DNA from: Orlajensenia flava
Lineage (GTDB): Bacteria > Actinomycetota > Actinomycetes > Actinomycetales > Microbacteriaceae
NCBI RefSeq assembly: GCF_004801905.1
Contig: NZ_SSSN01000014.1
Coordinates: 1-64,000 of the forward strand
Length of the DNA: 64,000 nucleotides
Direction: 5' to 3'
Shown here: positions 45,678 through 53,897 of the stretch, in pieces
How positions within the stretch are numbered: position 1 is the first letter of the stretch
Layout of the letters: every line of letters begins with the position of its first letter
Position numbers and translations under genes: made by a program
The notes under the pieces: model-generated
Told to the model about the DNA's origin: nothing
Database searches by the model: none
Seen by the model: the letters and a program-made list of their open reading frames with translations, nothing else

Positions 45678-46277
45678 GTGATGAGCGAGGAGGTCGGCAG
45701 GCGGGAGCGAAAGAAGGCCGCGACTCGGGCGTCGATTCTCGACGCCGCTCTCACTCTGTTCTTCGAGCGTGGCTTCGACGGGGCGAGCGTGCGTGAAATC
45801 GCTGACCTCGCCGACGTCACCCCGAAAACGGTCTTCGCTCACTTTCCGCGGAAGGAGGCACTGGTCTTCAGCGACGAAGACGACCGACACGAGACGCTCC
45901 TACGCGCCGTCACGGCGCGGGCGTCCGGCACCTCGATCTCCGACGCCCTCGCTGCCCACTACCTGGCCGAGCTCGCGGCGATGCAGACGGATCCTCAGCG
46001 TCGAGTGCTTGCCCTCATGCACGACACCCCCTCTCTCGTCGAGTACGCAGAGAAGATGTGGCTGCTGCACGAGGGCGCGCTGGCGGACGCCATCGCTCAG
46101 GAACTGGGGCTTTCCGAGCCCACGATCCAGGTCCGCTTCTTCGCGCACTTCGCGCTGCAGATCCAGCTGCACGCGAGTCGTGCCCAGAGACCCGAAGTCA
46201 CCATTCGAGCGGGATTCGAACTCCTCGAGCCGGGTTGGGACAGCTATTGCTCGACTCTCCGGGATCCGGCGAAATAG
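45678..46277 (+). CDS. TetR-family transcriptional regulator
   Basis: A 199 aa regulator with the N-terminal TetR HTH (ILDAALTLFFERGFDGASVR, then ADVTPKTVFAHFPRKEAL) and a helical ligand domain. The C-terminal ligand region is not assignable. The GTG at 45678 fits a leaderless start; ATG 45681 is the alternative. It is divergent from the hydrolase gene and convergent to the tautomerase gene. Confidence 0.9.
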   Translation: MMSEEVGRRERKKAATRASILDAALTLFFERGFDGASVREIADLADVTPKTVFAHFPRKEALVFSDEDDRHETLLRAVTARASGTSISDALAAHYLAELAAMQTDPQRRVLALMHDTPSLVEYAEKMWLLHEGALADAIAQELGLSEPTIQVRFFAHFALQIQLHASRAQRPEVTIRAGFELLEPGWDSYCSTLRDPAK

Positions 46278-46320
46278 CAGCACCGACAAAGCCGCTTCCC
46301 CCGTCTCTGCCAGCCTCTGA

Positions 46321-46349
46321 GCGGGTACCCGCTCAGGGCGGGTACCCGC
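46321..46349. terminator. Double-palindrome bidirectional terminator
   Basis: GCGGGTACCCGC occurs twice, separated by 5 nt. Each copy is self-complementary and the two also pair with each other as a 12-bp stem. It lies between the convergent TetR and tautomerase genes. Confidence 0.7.
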
Positions 46350-46360
46350 ATCCAGATTCG

Positions 46361-46585
46361 CTAGACGGCGACCCCCGCGGCGAGGGCCCGCACGTCGGCG
46401 GTCGTCAGCGGATTGCCGCCGATGCCCCAGTCGCCGCTGGCGACTTCCTCGACGATGACCCACGTGACGGGCCGCATGTTCTCGCCCTCGATGGTGACCA
46501 TCGCGTCGGTGAGGCGCTCGACGACGTCCCGTTTCTGCTCGGCTGTGAAGACGTTCTCGATGACCTTGACGTTGATGAGTGGCAT
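46361..46585 (-). CDS. Tautomerase family protein (4-oxalocrotonate tautomerase-like)
   Basis: A 74 aa protein beginning MPLINVKV, so Pro2 becomes the catalytic N-terminal proline after Met removal. The family tautomerises 2-hydroxymuconate-type enols in aromatic degradation. A second conserved segment is VTWVIVEEVASGDWGIGG. It is divergent from the LysR gene, which probably regulates it. ACGGAAAA lies upstream of the ATG. Confidence 0.88.
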   Translation of the reverse strand: MPLINVKVIENVFTAEQKRDVVERLTDAMVTIEGENMRPVTWVIVEEVASGDWGIGGNPLTTADVRALAAGVAV

Positions 46586-46641
46586 GGTATTTTCCGTTCC
46601 GGTTGGTGTTCAGTACCGTCACTCTCATCTTTGGCGGAATT

Positions 46642-46653
46642 AGTTGCAATACT
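46642..46653. promoter_or_regulatory. Candidate LysR-type operator
   Basis: AGTTGCAATACT is an imperfect palindrome centred on TTGCAA, placed in the 96 bp between the divergent tautomerase and LysR genes. It fits the loose T-N11-A type symmetry of such sites. Confidence 0.35.
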
Positions 46654-46681
46654 CACCACTTCGGGTCTATAAGTGACTCTT

Positions 46682-47587
46682 ATGTACGACGTTCGACGGC
46701 TCCGGGTGTTCTCCGAGCTGACGGAGCAGGGGAACTTCTCCGCGGCCGCCGCTGCGCTGGGCATGACGCAGTCCGCCGTCAGCCAGCAGATCGCCGCTCT
46801 GGAGCGCCAGGTCGGGCAGGCGGTCGTACGACGCGGGACTCGCCCGCTCGAGCTGACCGAGGTGGGGGCTGCCCTCGCGAGGCACGCGAAAGGCATCCTG
46901 GCTCGGCTCGATGCCGCCGAGCAGGAGGTCGACGAGATAGCGGGACGGCGCAGCGGGCGGCTGCGATTCGGCTGCTTCCCCACCGTGCTGAGCACGCTGA
47001 TGCCCGCGGCGTTCGCGCGGTTCCGGCTGCTGCACCCCGGCGTCCGACTGACGGTCGTCGACGACCACCTGCATCGGCTGGTCCCACGGCTGGAGACCGG
47101 CGAGTTGGACCTGGCCGTGATCTACGAACACGAGGTGCTGCCCGGCATCGACGAGGGAATGTTCCATCGCGTTCCGATCTTCGAGGACCGGTTCCAAGTG
47201 GTGCTGCCGGCCGATCATCCGCTCGCGCGTTACGAGGCTGTCAACCTGCCGGACCTCCGCGACGAGCCCTGGATCGGCGGCGCGCTCAGTAGCGCCTGGT
47301 ACCGGATCGTTCGGCACGCCTGCCAGCAGGTCGGCTTCACACCCCGATCCGAGGTCGCATCCGACGACTACATCGCCGTCCAGGCGCTGGTGGCGGCCGG
47401 GCTGGGCGTCTCCCTCATCCCCGGCCTGGCGGTGCGGCATCCGCTGCCCGGTGTCGCCGTTCGTCCGCTCGCCGACGATGCTCCGGTCCGGCGCATCAGT
47501 GCGGCCTGGCCCGTGGACGGCTATCAGGGGCCGACGCTCACCGCCATGGTCGAGAGCCTGCAACGGGCGGCACGGAGAGTACCGTGA
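46682..47587 (+). CDS. LysR-family transcriptional regulator
   Basis: A 301 aa regulator. The winged HTH is near the N-terminus (LRVFSELTEQGNFSAAAAAL, MTQSAVSQQIAALE), and the rest is a two-lobed periplasmic-binding-like effector domain. ATG 46682 is chosen because it follows TATAAG by 8 nt; GTG 46673 would overlap that box. The next gene starts in a GTGA overlap, so both are probably one transcript. Confidence 0.93.
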   Translation: MYDVRRLRVFSELTEQGNFSAAAAALGMTQSAVSQQIAALERQVGQAVVRRGTRPLELTEVGAALARHAKGILARLDAAEQEVDEIAGRRSGRLRFGCFPTVLSTLMPAAFARFRLLHPGVRLTVVDDHLHRLVPRLETGELDLAVIYEHEVLPGIDEGMFHRVPIFEDRFQVVLPADHPLARYEAVNLPDLRDEPWIGGALSSAWYRIVRHACQQVGFTPRSEVASDDYIAVQALVAAGLGVSLIPGLAVRHPLPGVAVRPLADDAPVRRISAAWPVDGYQGPTLTAMVESLQRAARRVP

Positions 47588-48507
47588 CCGTTCGATTCGG
47601 CGTGCATCTTCCCCTCATCGACTTCGGCGGTGAACCGTGGACGGCGGCGCGCCTTTCGGACTACGTCCGTGAGGCCGCGGCCCTCGGCTTCGACTACGTC
47701 TGCGCCAACGACCACCTGCTGTTCCGACGGGCCTGGCTGGACGGACCCACGTCGTTGGCGGCGGTCCTGGATGCCAGCGCCGACATGACGATCGCCACCA
47801 CGGTCGCGCTGCCGGTCGTCCGCGGGCCGGTTCACACCGCCACGATGCTCGCCGCTCTGCACGCGCTCTCGGGCGGTCGCCTCATCGCCGGCGTCGGGCC
47901 CGGCTCGTCAGCCGCCGACTTCGCCGCAGCAGGCATCCCGTTCGCCGAACGGTGGAAGCGCTTCGACGAAGCGGTCCGCGTGCTCCGCGTCCTTCTCGGC
48001 CATGACGCGTCGCCCTTTCGCGGGAGGTTCTACTCGACGGACGGCGTCGACGGCCCCATCGTCGGCAGCTCGCCGCCCCCACCCCTGTGGATCTCCAGCT
48101 GGGGCTCACCCGCCGGCATCCGTCGGGTGGCCGAGCTCGGCGACGGCTGGCTCGCCTCTGCCTACAACACCTCGCCGCAGGCCTTCCGCGACGGCGTCAC
48201 CCGACTCGAGGCATCCGGACGTCCGGCGACCTTCCCTACCGCCGTCGCGACCACCTGGCTGCACGTCACCGACCGAGCGGATGCCGCCGATCACGTCATC
48301 GACGACTTGCTGGCTCCGACTCTCGGTCGACCCGCCGACGACCTGCGTGCGGCAGGACTGCCCATCGGCTCGCCCGAGCAGTGCGCCGAACGGATCGACG
48401 CCTACATCCGAGCCGGCGCTGAGCGGATCCTCCTGTGGCCGATCGGCGACGAGATCCGTCAGCTCACGGCCTTCCGCACCGAGGTCGTGCCGCTGCTGAC
48501 GGCGTGA
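47584..48507 (+). CDS. LLM-class F420/flavin-dependent oxidoreductase
   Basis: A 307 aa luciferase-like TIM-barrel enzyme. FGVHLPLIDFGG at the N-terminus, LDASADMTIATTVALPVVRGP, GGRLIAGVGPGS and PPLWISSWG are the usual landmarks of F420-type members. The substrate cannot be read from the sequence. Start GTG 47584 overlaps the LysR stop. Confidence 0.88.
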   Translation: MTVRFGVHLPLIDFGGEPWTAARLSDYVREAAALGFDYVCANDHLLFRRAWLDGPTSLAAVLDASADMTIATTVALPVVRGPVHTATMLAALHALSGGRLIAGVGPGSSAADFAAAGIPFAERWKRFDEAVRVLRVLLGHDASPFRGRFYSTDGVDGPIVGSSPPPPLWISSWGSPAGIRRVAELGDGWLASAYNTSPQAFRDGVTRLEASGRPATFPTAVATTWLHVTDRADAADHVIDDLLAPTLGRPADDLRAAGLPIGSPEQCAERIDAYIRAGAERILLWPIGDEIRQLTAFRTEVVPLLTA

Positions 48508-48510
48508 TCC

Positions 48511-49476
48511 TCAGCCCTCGATCGTCGCGACGACCATCGCGTGGTCGGACACGGGGGAGTCTTTGCGCGCCGCCGCGTCCACGGTGATCGAGGGGAGCTG
48601 GGTCGCGCCCGTCACGGTGTCGGCCGACGTTATGCGGTGACGGAGCGCCGTGGACACGAGGATGTGGTCGATGAGCTCCTTGCGGCCCTCGAAGATACGC
48701 GAGAATCGCCGTTCCTCGGGAATGAGCGGCGCGAGGTTGAGCAGGCGCCACGCGTCGCCGCGATCGGGGTGATTCTCTCCCGCCGTGCCGATCTCCGACC
48801 CGGGCGGCCCCTGCAGGATCTGCGTCGTGGCTGCCCGCACCTCGTCGTTGAGGTCGCCCATCACGGCGACGAGGCGGGTGGATCCGTCGCCGGCGAGCAG
48901 GTCGTCCGCGTATCCACGAACGGCCGCGGCCTCGGCCGCACGACGGTTGAGGGCGTAGGCGCCGTAGCGTGCCCGCTGCGCCTCGTCCCTCGGCACGAAC
49001 GACGTCGCGTTCGGCGTGCGGCCGGGAAAGGAGAGCAGCTTCGACTTGAGGTGCGCGGCGACGAGGTCGAGCGGATCGGCGCCCAGACGCACGCGGATGC
49101 GGAGAGCGCCCCGACCCATCGTCGCGAGCGGAGCGCCGTCGTCGCCGGTCGGCGCGGCCTGGAGCAGGGGCGGGATGTCGAAGAACTCGGACGACTCCTC
49201 GATGGGCAGTCGTGAGAGGAATCCGACCCGGATGGGGTGGTCGACCTCGAAGTGCGTCGAGAGCACGCCGGACCAGCCGTCACCGAGACGAGCCCGCAGC
49301 TCCTCGAACGCGGTCGGGTCGCCGACCTCCTCGACGGCCAGCACGTCGACATCCGCCGATCGGATCGTCTCGGCCAGCAGCGCCACCTTGCGGTCGAACG
49401 TCGCCCGATCCGACGGCCCGAATGGCCCGCCGGGTTCGAAGAAGTTCTCGATGTTCCATGCTCCGATGACGGTCAT
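48511..49476 (-). CDS. Endonuclease/exonuclease/phosphatase (EEP) family protein
   Basis: A 321 aa DNase I-like metal-dependent phosphoesterase. IGAWNIENFF, VDVLAVEEVGD, VMGDLNDE and the C-terminal SDHAMVVATI are the conserved catalytic blocks. No signal peptide is visible, so it is probably cytosolic. It could act on nucleic acid, nucleotides or phospholipid; which is unknown. Convergent to the LLM oxidoreductase gene with 3 bp between. Confidence 0.88.
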   Translation of the reverse strand: MTVIGAWNIENFFEPGGPFGPSDRATFDRKVALLAETIRSADVDVLAVEEVGDPTAFEELRARLGDGWSGVLSTHFEVDHPIRVGFLSRLPIEESSEFFDIPPLLQAAPTGDDGAPLATMGRGALRIRVRLGADPLDLVAAHLKSKLLSFPGRTPNATSFVPRDEAQRARYGAYALNRRAAEAAAVRGYADDLLAGDGSTRLVAVMGDLNDEVRAATTQILQGPPGSEIGTAGENHPDRGDAWRLLNLAPLIPEERRFSRIFEGRKELIDHILVSTALRHRITSADTVTGATQLPSITVDAAARKDSPVSDHAMVVATIEG

Positions 49477-49487
49477 CGCGCCTCACC

Positions 49488-49521
49488 CCACAGGAGAATT
49501 CCGCTGTCCACAGGAGAATTC
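49488..49521. repeat. Short direct repeat upstream of the EEP gene
   Basis: CCACAGGAGAATTC occurs at 49488-49501 and again at 49508-49521, 20 bp apart. It lies 12 bp upstream of the EEP start codon and could be an operator or a slip duplication. Confidence 0.6.
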
Positions 49522-49600
49522 TGCGCCTCTCGTCGGACGTGGGAAAGAGGCGGGCTCGGAATTCGACCGATGTTCACGGGCGCGCCGCGCCGCCTCATCC

Positions 49601-50656
49601 TCAGAGCTGGCTGCCCAGCTTGAAACCCTTCTCGGCGTCGCCCTCGCGCGTGTACGAGAAGCCGTCGGCGCCGATGGTCACCGCCAGCTCGCTCGGCTCG
49701 TCACGATGCGCCACCGGCTGCGGGTTGCCGTCGAGGTCGAGCACGGGCGACGCCTCGGTGTACCAGCTCGGCACCACCGGGTTGCCCCACCAGTCGCGGC
49801 GCTGGTTGTCGTGCACGTCCCACGTGACGACCGGGTTGTCGGGGTCGCCGGTGTAGTAGTCCTGCGTGTAGATCTCGACGCGGTGGCCGTCGGGGTCGCG
49901 GATGTAGAGGTAGAACGCGTTCGACACCCCGTGGCGGCCGGGGCCGCGCTCGATGACGTCGCTCATCCGCAGGGCGCCGAGCATGTCGCAGATGGCGATG
50001 ATGTTGTGCTTCTCGTGCGTCGAGAACGCGATGTGGTGCAGCCTCGGCCCGTCTCCGCCCGTGAGGGCGGTGTCGTGCACGGTGTCCTTGCGGTGCAGCC
50101 AGGCGGCGTAGGTGACTCCGTCGGCGTCGCGGATGTCCTCGGTCACACGGAAGCCGAGGCCCTCCAGGTAGTCACGCCCGCGCGGTACGTCGGGAGTGAC
50201 CTGGTTGAAGTGGTCGAGGCGCACGAGCGCGCCGGGGGTGTAGAGGTCGTAGCGCCAGGCGAGCCGGTCGACGTGCTCGACGTGGTGGAAGAACTCGTAC
50301 GGGAAGCCGAGGGGGTCCACGACCCGCACCGCGTCGCCGATGCCGCGTACGAAGCCCTCCTGCCGACGCTCGGTGCGGCATCCAAGTGCCGTGAAGTACT
50401 CCTCGGCACGGTCGACGTCCTCCGGAGTCCGCACCCGGAAGGCCAGCGCCGCAGCCGCCGCCACCGGACCCTGCCGCAGCACGAGGTTGTGGTGGATGAA
50501 CTCCTCGAGGGTGCGGAGGTAGACGTGCGTGTCGTCCTCCGCCGTCACCGTCAGGCCGAGCACGTCGACGTAGAAGCGGCGCGAGGCGGCGAGGTCGGTG
50601 ACGACGAGTTCGAGGTACGCGCAGCGCACGATGTCAGGGGGAGTGGGGTTCGTCAT
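49601..50656 (-). CDS. hpaD: 3,4-dihydroxyphenylacetate 2,3-dioxygenase
   Basis: Extradiol ring-cleavage enzyme opening homoprotocatechuate to 5-carboxymethyl-2-hydroxymuconate semialdehyde. The 351 aa protein has the two-module vicinal oxygen chelate fold; His149 (LDHFNQ), His208 (LHHIAF) and Glu261 (VEIYTQD) occupy the metal-ligand positions of the Brevibacterium fuscum enzyme (155, 214, 267), with constant offset. GAGGACC precedes ATG 50656. Last gene of the minus-strand operon. Confidence 0.95.
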   Translation of the reverse strand: MTNPTPPDIVRCAYLELVVTDLAASRRFYVDVLGLTVTAEDDTHVYLRTLEEFIHHNLVLRQGPVAAAAALAFRVRTPEDVDRAEEYFTALGCRTERRQEGFVRGIGDAVRVVDPLGFPYEFFHHVEHVDRLAWRYDLYTPGALVRLDHFNQVTPDVPRGRDYLEGLGFRVTEDIRDADGVTYAAWLHRKDTVHDTALTGGDGPRLHHIAFSTHEKHNIIAICDMLGALRMSDVIERGPGRHGVSNAFYLYIRDPDGHRVEIYTQDYYTGDPDNPVVTWDVHDNQRRDWWGNPVVPSWYTEASPVLDLDGNPQPVAHRDEPSELAVTIGADGFSYTREGDAEKGFKLGSQL

Positions 50657-50693
50657 TGAAGGTCCTCGGTGAACATGGCGGGATCGGAGGCGG

Positions 50694-52190
50694 TCAGGAT
50701 GCACCGAAGCGCGGGGTGTGAACGGGTCCGACCGTGATGTGAACGGCCTGCTGGTCGGTGTAGAAGTCGATCGAGCGGTAGCCGCCCTCCTGCCCGAGTC
50801 CCGACGCCTTCACGCCCCCGAACGGCGTGCGCAGGTCGCGGACGTTGTGCGAGTTGAGCCAGACCATGCCGGCTTCCACGGCGTGCGCGAAGGTGTGGGC
50901 GCGCTCGAGGTCACGGGTCCAGAGATAGGCCGCCAGTCCGTAGCGGGTGTCGTTGGCCAGCTCGAGCGCCTCGGCGTCGCTGCCGAATGGAGTGATGGCG
51001 ACGACCGGTCCGAAGATCTCCTCCTGGAAGATGCGCGCGTCCGGCTTCACGTCGGCGAACACCGTCGGCGCGACGTAGTTGCCGCTCTCGAAGCCGTCGG
51101 GTCGTCCACCGCCGGCCACCAACCGGCCCTCGCTCCTGCCGATCTCGACGTAGCCCATCACCTTGTCGTAATGCTCGGGATGCACGAGTGCGCCCACCTC
51201 AGTGGCCGGGTCGTGCGGGTCGCCCACGACGATGCGCCGCGCGCGCTCCGCGAAGCGCTCGACGAACTCGTCGTAGATCTCGCGCTGCACGAGAATGCGG
51301 CTGCCCGCCGTGCAGCGCTCGCCGTTGAGCGAGAACACGCCGAACAGGGTGGAGTCGATGGCCGCATCGAGGTCGGCGTCGGCGAACACGACGGCGGGGG
51401 ACTTGCCGCCCAGCTCCATCGAGAGGCCCTTGAGCGATTCGGCGGCGTTGGCGAAGATGATGCGGCCGGTCGTGCTCTCGCCGGTGAACGAGATGAGCGG
51501 CACGTCGGGGTGCTTCACGAGCGCGTCGCCGGCCTCCTCACCGAGTCCGTTGACGAGGTTGAATACGCCGGGCGGCAGGCCGGCCTCCTCGAAGATCGTC
51601 GCCCAGAGTCCCGCCGAGAGCGGGGTGAACTCGGCCGGCTTGAGCACGACCGTGCAGCCGGACGCCAGCGCGGGCGCGAGCTTCCAGCTCTCGAGCATGA
51701 ACGGCGTGTTCCACGGCGTGATGAGGCCCGCAACGCCGATGGGCTTGCGGTGGACGTAGTTGAGTTGGCGCCCGGGAACCGTGAACGCGTCGTCGGCCTG
51801 CGCGACGATGAGGTCGGCGAAGAAGCGGAAGTTCTCGGCCGCCCGCTGCGCTTGGCCGAGCGCCTGCGTGATGGGCAGGCCGGTGTCGAACGTCTCCAGC
51901 TCGGCGAGGCGCGCGTCTTGTGCCTCGACGGCATCCGCGATGCGGCCGAGGATGCGCGCGCGGGCACGGGGGAGCATGCGCGGCCATGGCCCATCGACGA
52001 AGGCGCGGGTGGCGGCGGCGACGGCGAGGTCGATGTCCGCCTTCTTGCCTGCGGCGGCCGTCGCATAGGTCTCGTTCGACACGGGGTCGAGCACGTCGAA
52101 GGTGTCCCCGTCCACGCTGTCCACGAAGCGCCCGTCGATGTAGTGCCGGATGCTCGAGGGCAGTCCGTCGGGAATGTGATGAGTGGCCAC
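50694..52190 (-). CDS. hpaE: 5-carboxymethyl-2-hydroxymuconate semialdehyde dehydrogenase
   Basis: NAD-dependent aldehyde dehydrogenase of 498 aa oxidising the ring-cleavage product. Catalytic Glu lies in ELGGKSP, catalytic Cys in NGERCTAGSR; the cofactor segment TGRIIFANAAE is present. Its place between hpaD (37 bp) and the DapA-like gene (4 bp) supports this specific assignment over a generic aldehyde dehydrogenase. Confidence 0.92.
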   Translation of the reverse strand: MATHHIPDGLPSSIRHYIDGRFVDSVDGDTFDVLDPVSNETYATAAAGKKADIDLAVAAATRAFVDGPWPRMLPRARARILGRIADAVEAQDARLAELETFDTGLPITQALGQAQRAAENFRFFADLIVAQADDAFTVPGRQLNYVHRKPIGVAGLITPWNTPFMLESWKLAPALASGCTVVLKPAEFTPLSAGLWATIFEEAGLPPGVFNLVNGLGEEAGDALVKHPDVPLISFTGESTTGRIIFANAAESLKGLSMELGGKSPAVVFADADLDAAIDSTLFGVFSLNGERCTAGSRILVQREIYDEFVERFAERARRIVVGDPHDPATEVGALVHPEHYDKVMGYVEIGRSEGRLVAGGGRPDGFESGNYVAPTVFADVKPDARIFQEEIFGPVVAITPFGSDAEALELANDTRYGLAAYLWTRDLERAHTFAHAVEAGMVWLNSHNVRDLRTPFGGVKASGLGQEGGYRSIDFYTDQQAVHITVGPVHTPRFGAS

Positions 52191-52194
52191 GTGG

Positions 52195-53139
52195 CTACCT
52201 CGTTCCGATCTCGAAGCCGTCCACCGGCGTCAGCTGGCGCTCACCCGCGGCGAGCAGGTCGCGGATGCGCGCGAGGCCCGCATCCGTCGGCGGAATCAGC
52301 GGCGGCCGCACGTGGCCCGACGTGATGAGGCGGCGCTGCTCGAGCACCCACTTGCCGGGGGAGGGGTTGGTCTCCACGAACAGCAGGTCGACGAGCGGAT
52401 GCAGCGCGTAGTGGAGCTCGCGGGCGCCCTCGAGGTCGCCCTCCTCCCAGAGCTCGAACATGCGGGCATGCGCGGCCGGGGCGATGTTGGCGGTGGCGGA
52501 GAGGAAGCCCTGCCCGCCGAGAGCGATCAGCGGTAGGCACAGCAGCTCGATGCCCGACCAGACGATCACGTCGCGCCCGCAGAGCTGAATCACGCGTGAG
52601 AAGTGCTCGAAGTCCTTCGTGGTCTCCTTGACGCCGACGAAGTTGGGCACGTCGCGGTAGAGCCGGGCGATGGTGCCGGGTTCGATGTCCACGGCCGTGC
52701 GCACGGGCACGTTGTAGGCGAGGATCGGCAGGTCGGGGAACTCGGCCGCGATGGTGCGGTACCAGACGTAGAGCGCCTCCTGGGTCGGGCGGGCGTAGTA
52801 CGGCGTGATGATGAGCGAGGCATCGATGCCGGCGTCGACCGCGCGCCCGGTGAGCTCGATGGTCTCGTGCAGCTGGGCCGTGCCCGTTCCGGCCACGACG
52901 GGCAGGCGATCGGCGTTGGTCTCGATGACCGTGGTGATGGCGGCGAGGCGCTCGTCGACGCTCTGGGCGCCCGGCTCACCGGTCGAACCGCCGATCGAGA
53001 GGCCGTGCGTGCCGCTCGCGATCTGCCACTCGACGAGGTTGGCGAGGGAGGCGTGATCGATCTCACCCTCCTCGGTGAACGGTGTCATGAGCGGGACGAT
53101 GGAGCCGCGGATGCGGTCCGGCGTGGTTCTGAAGTGCAT
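52195..53139 (-). CDS. DapA/NAL-family class I aldolase in the homoprotocatechuate operon
   Basis: A 314 aa lyase of the dihydrodipicolinate synthase family: GSTGEPGAQS, YNVPVRT and the Schiff-base lysine in FVGVKETTKD. DapA itself acts in lysine synthesis; here, between hpaE and the GntR gene, it more probably cleaves a keto-acid of the pathway, filling the role of HpaI. Similar genes occur in actinobacterial hydroxyphenylacetate clusters. Confidence 0.85.
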   Translation of the reverse strand: MHFRTTPDRIRGSIVPLMTPFTEEGEIDHASLANLVEWQIASGTHGLSIGGSTGEPGAQSVDERLAAITTVIETNADRLPVVAGTGTAQLHETIELTGRAVDAGIDASLIITPYYARPTQEALYVWYRTIAAEFPDLPILAYNVPVRTAVDIEPGTIARLYRDVPNFVGVKETTKDFEHFSRVIQLCGRDVIVWSGIELLCLPLIALGGQGFLSATANIAPAAHARMFELWEEGDLEGARELHYALHPLVDLLFVETNPSPGKWVLEQRRLITSGHVRPPLIPPTDAGLARIRDLLAAGERQLTPVDGFEIGTR

Positions 53140-53168
53140 GGCTCGTCTCTCGGTTCGAACGGATGCGG

Positions 53169-53897
53169 TCAGCCGGCCGCGACATCGTGTCGGCCGCGCT
53201 CGCCGTGCGCGGCCTGATGGGCGAGGAAGGCATCGAGGGTGGCGGTGCGGTGGCGCCGGGCGGCCAGTTCGATCTCGAGACCGTCCGCATCCGTCTCGAT
53301 GAGTCGGAGCAGGTGCTCGTGTTCGTCCACCGACTCCTGCGCCCGCCCGGGGACGAAGCTGAACGTCGATCCGCGGAGCACCCGGAGGCGGTCCCAGCCC
53401 CGGTGGACGAGGCCGAGCAGGTGCGGATTGGGACAGTTCTCGAACAGCACCGAATGGAAGTCGCGGTTGAGCGCCGTGAAGCGGATGGGGTCGAAGTGGC
53501 GCAGCGACTCCGTCATCTCCTGGTTGACGTCGCGTGCCCGGGCGATGCCGTCCGCGTCGATGAGCGGGGCGGAGAGGGCCGTCGCCGCGCCCTCCACGAC
53601 GCTGAGCGTCTGCATCGTGAAGACGTACTCGGTCTCGTGCACCATCGCCACCTGGGCGCCGACGTTCACCTCGTAGGTGACGAGGCCCTCCGCCTCGAGC
53701 ATCCTGATCGCCTCGCGCACGGGAACGACGCTGACGTCGAGTTCGGCGGCGATCTGGCCGAGTACGAGCCGGTAACCGGGCGTGTACCGTCCGTCGGTGA
53801 TGCGCTCCCGCACGTGGAGGTAGGCGCGCTGGGCCTTGCTCGGAGCCCGCGACGGCGCCGCGCCAGCTGCCGCCCCCCTCAGCGCCGCGCTACTCAT
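53169..53897 (-). CDS. GntR-family (FCD) transcriptional regulator
   Basis: A 242 aa regulator with an N-terminal winged HTH (LGQIAAELDVSVVPVREAIR) and a C-terminal helical FCD ligand domain containing the metal/ligand residues in NRDFHSVLF and DEHEHLLRLIE. It overlaps the upstream fusion gene by 8 bp and lies inside the operon, so autoregulation of the hpa genes is likely. Confidence 0.9.
   Translation of the reverse strand: MSSAALRGAAAGAAPSRAPSKAQRAYLHVRERITDGRYTPGYRLVLGQIAAELDVSVVPVREAIRMLEAEGLVTYEVNVGAQVAMVHETEYVFTMQTLSVVEGAATALSAPLIDADGIARARDVNQEMTESLRHFDPIRFTALNRDFHSVLFENCPNPHLLGLVHRGWDRLRVLRGSTFSFVPGRAQESVDEHEHLLRLIETDADGLEIELAARRHRTATLDAFLAHQAAHGERGRHDVAAG

Noticed and set aside
52195-53139. 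Assignment as dapA of lysine synthesis
   Set aside because: Family match is real, but it lies inside the homoprotocatechuate operon, so a pathway lyase is more likely.
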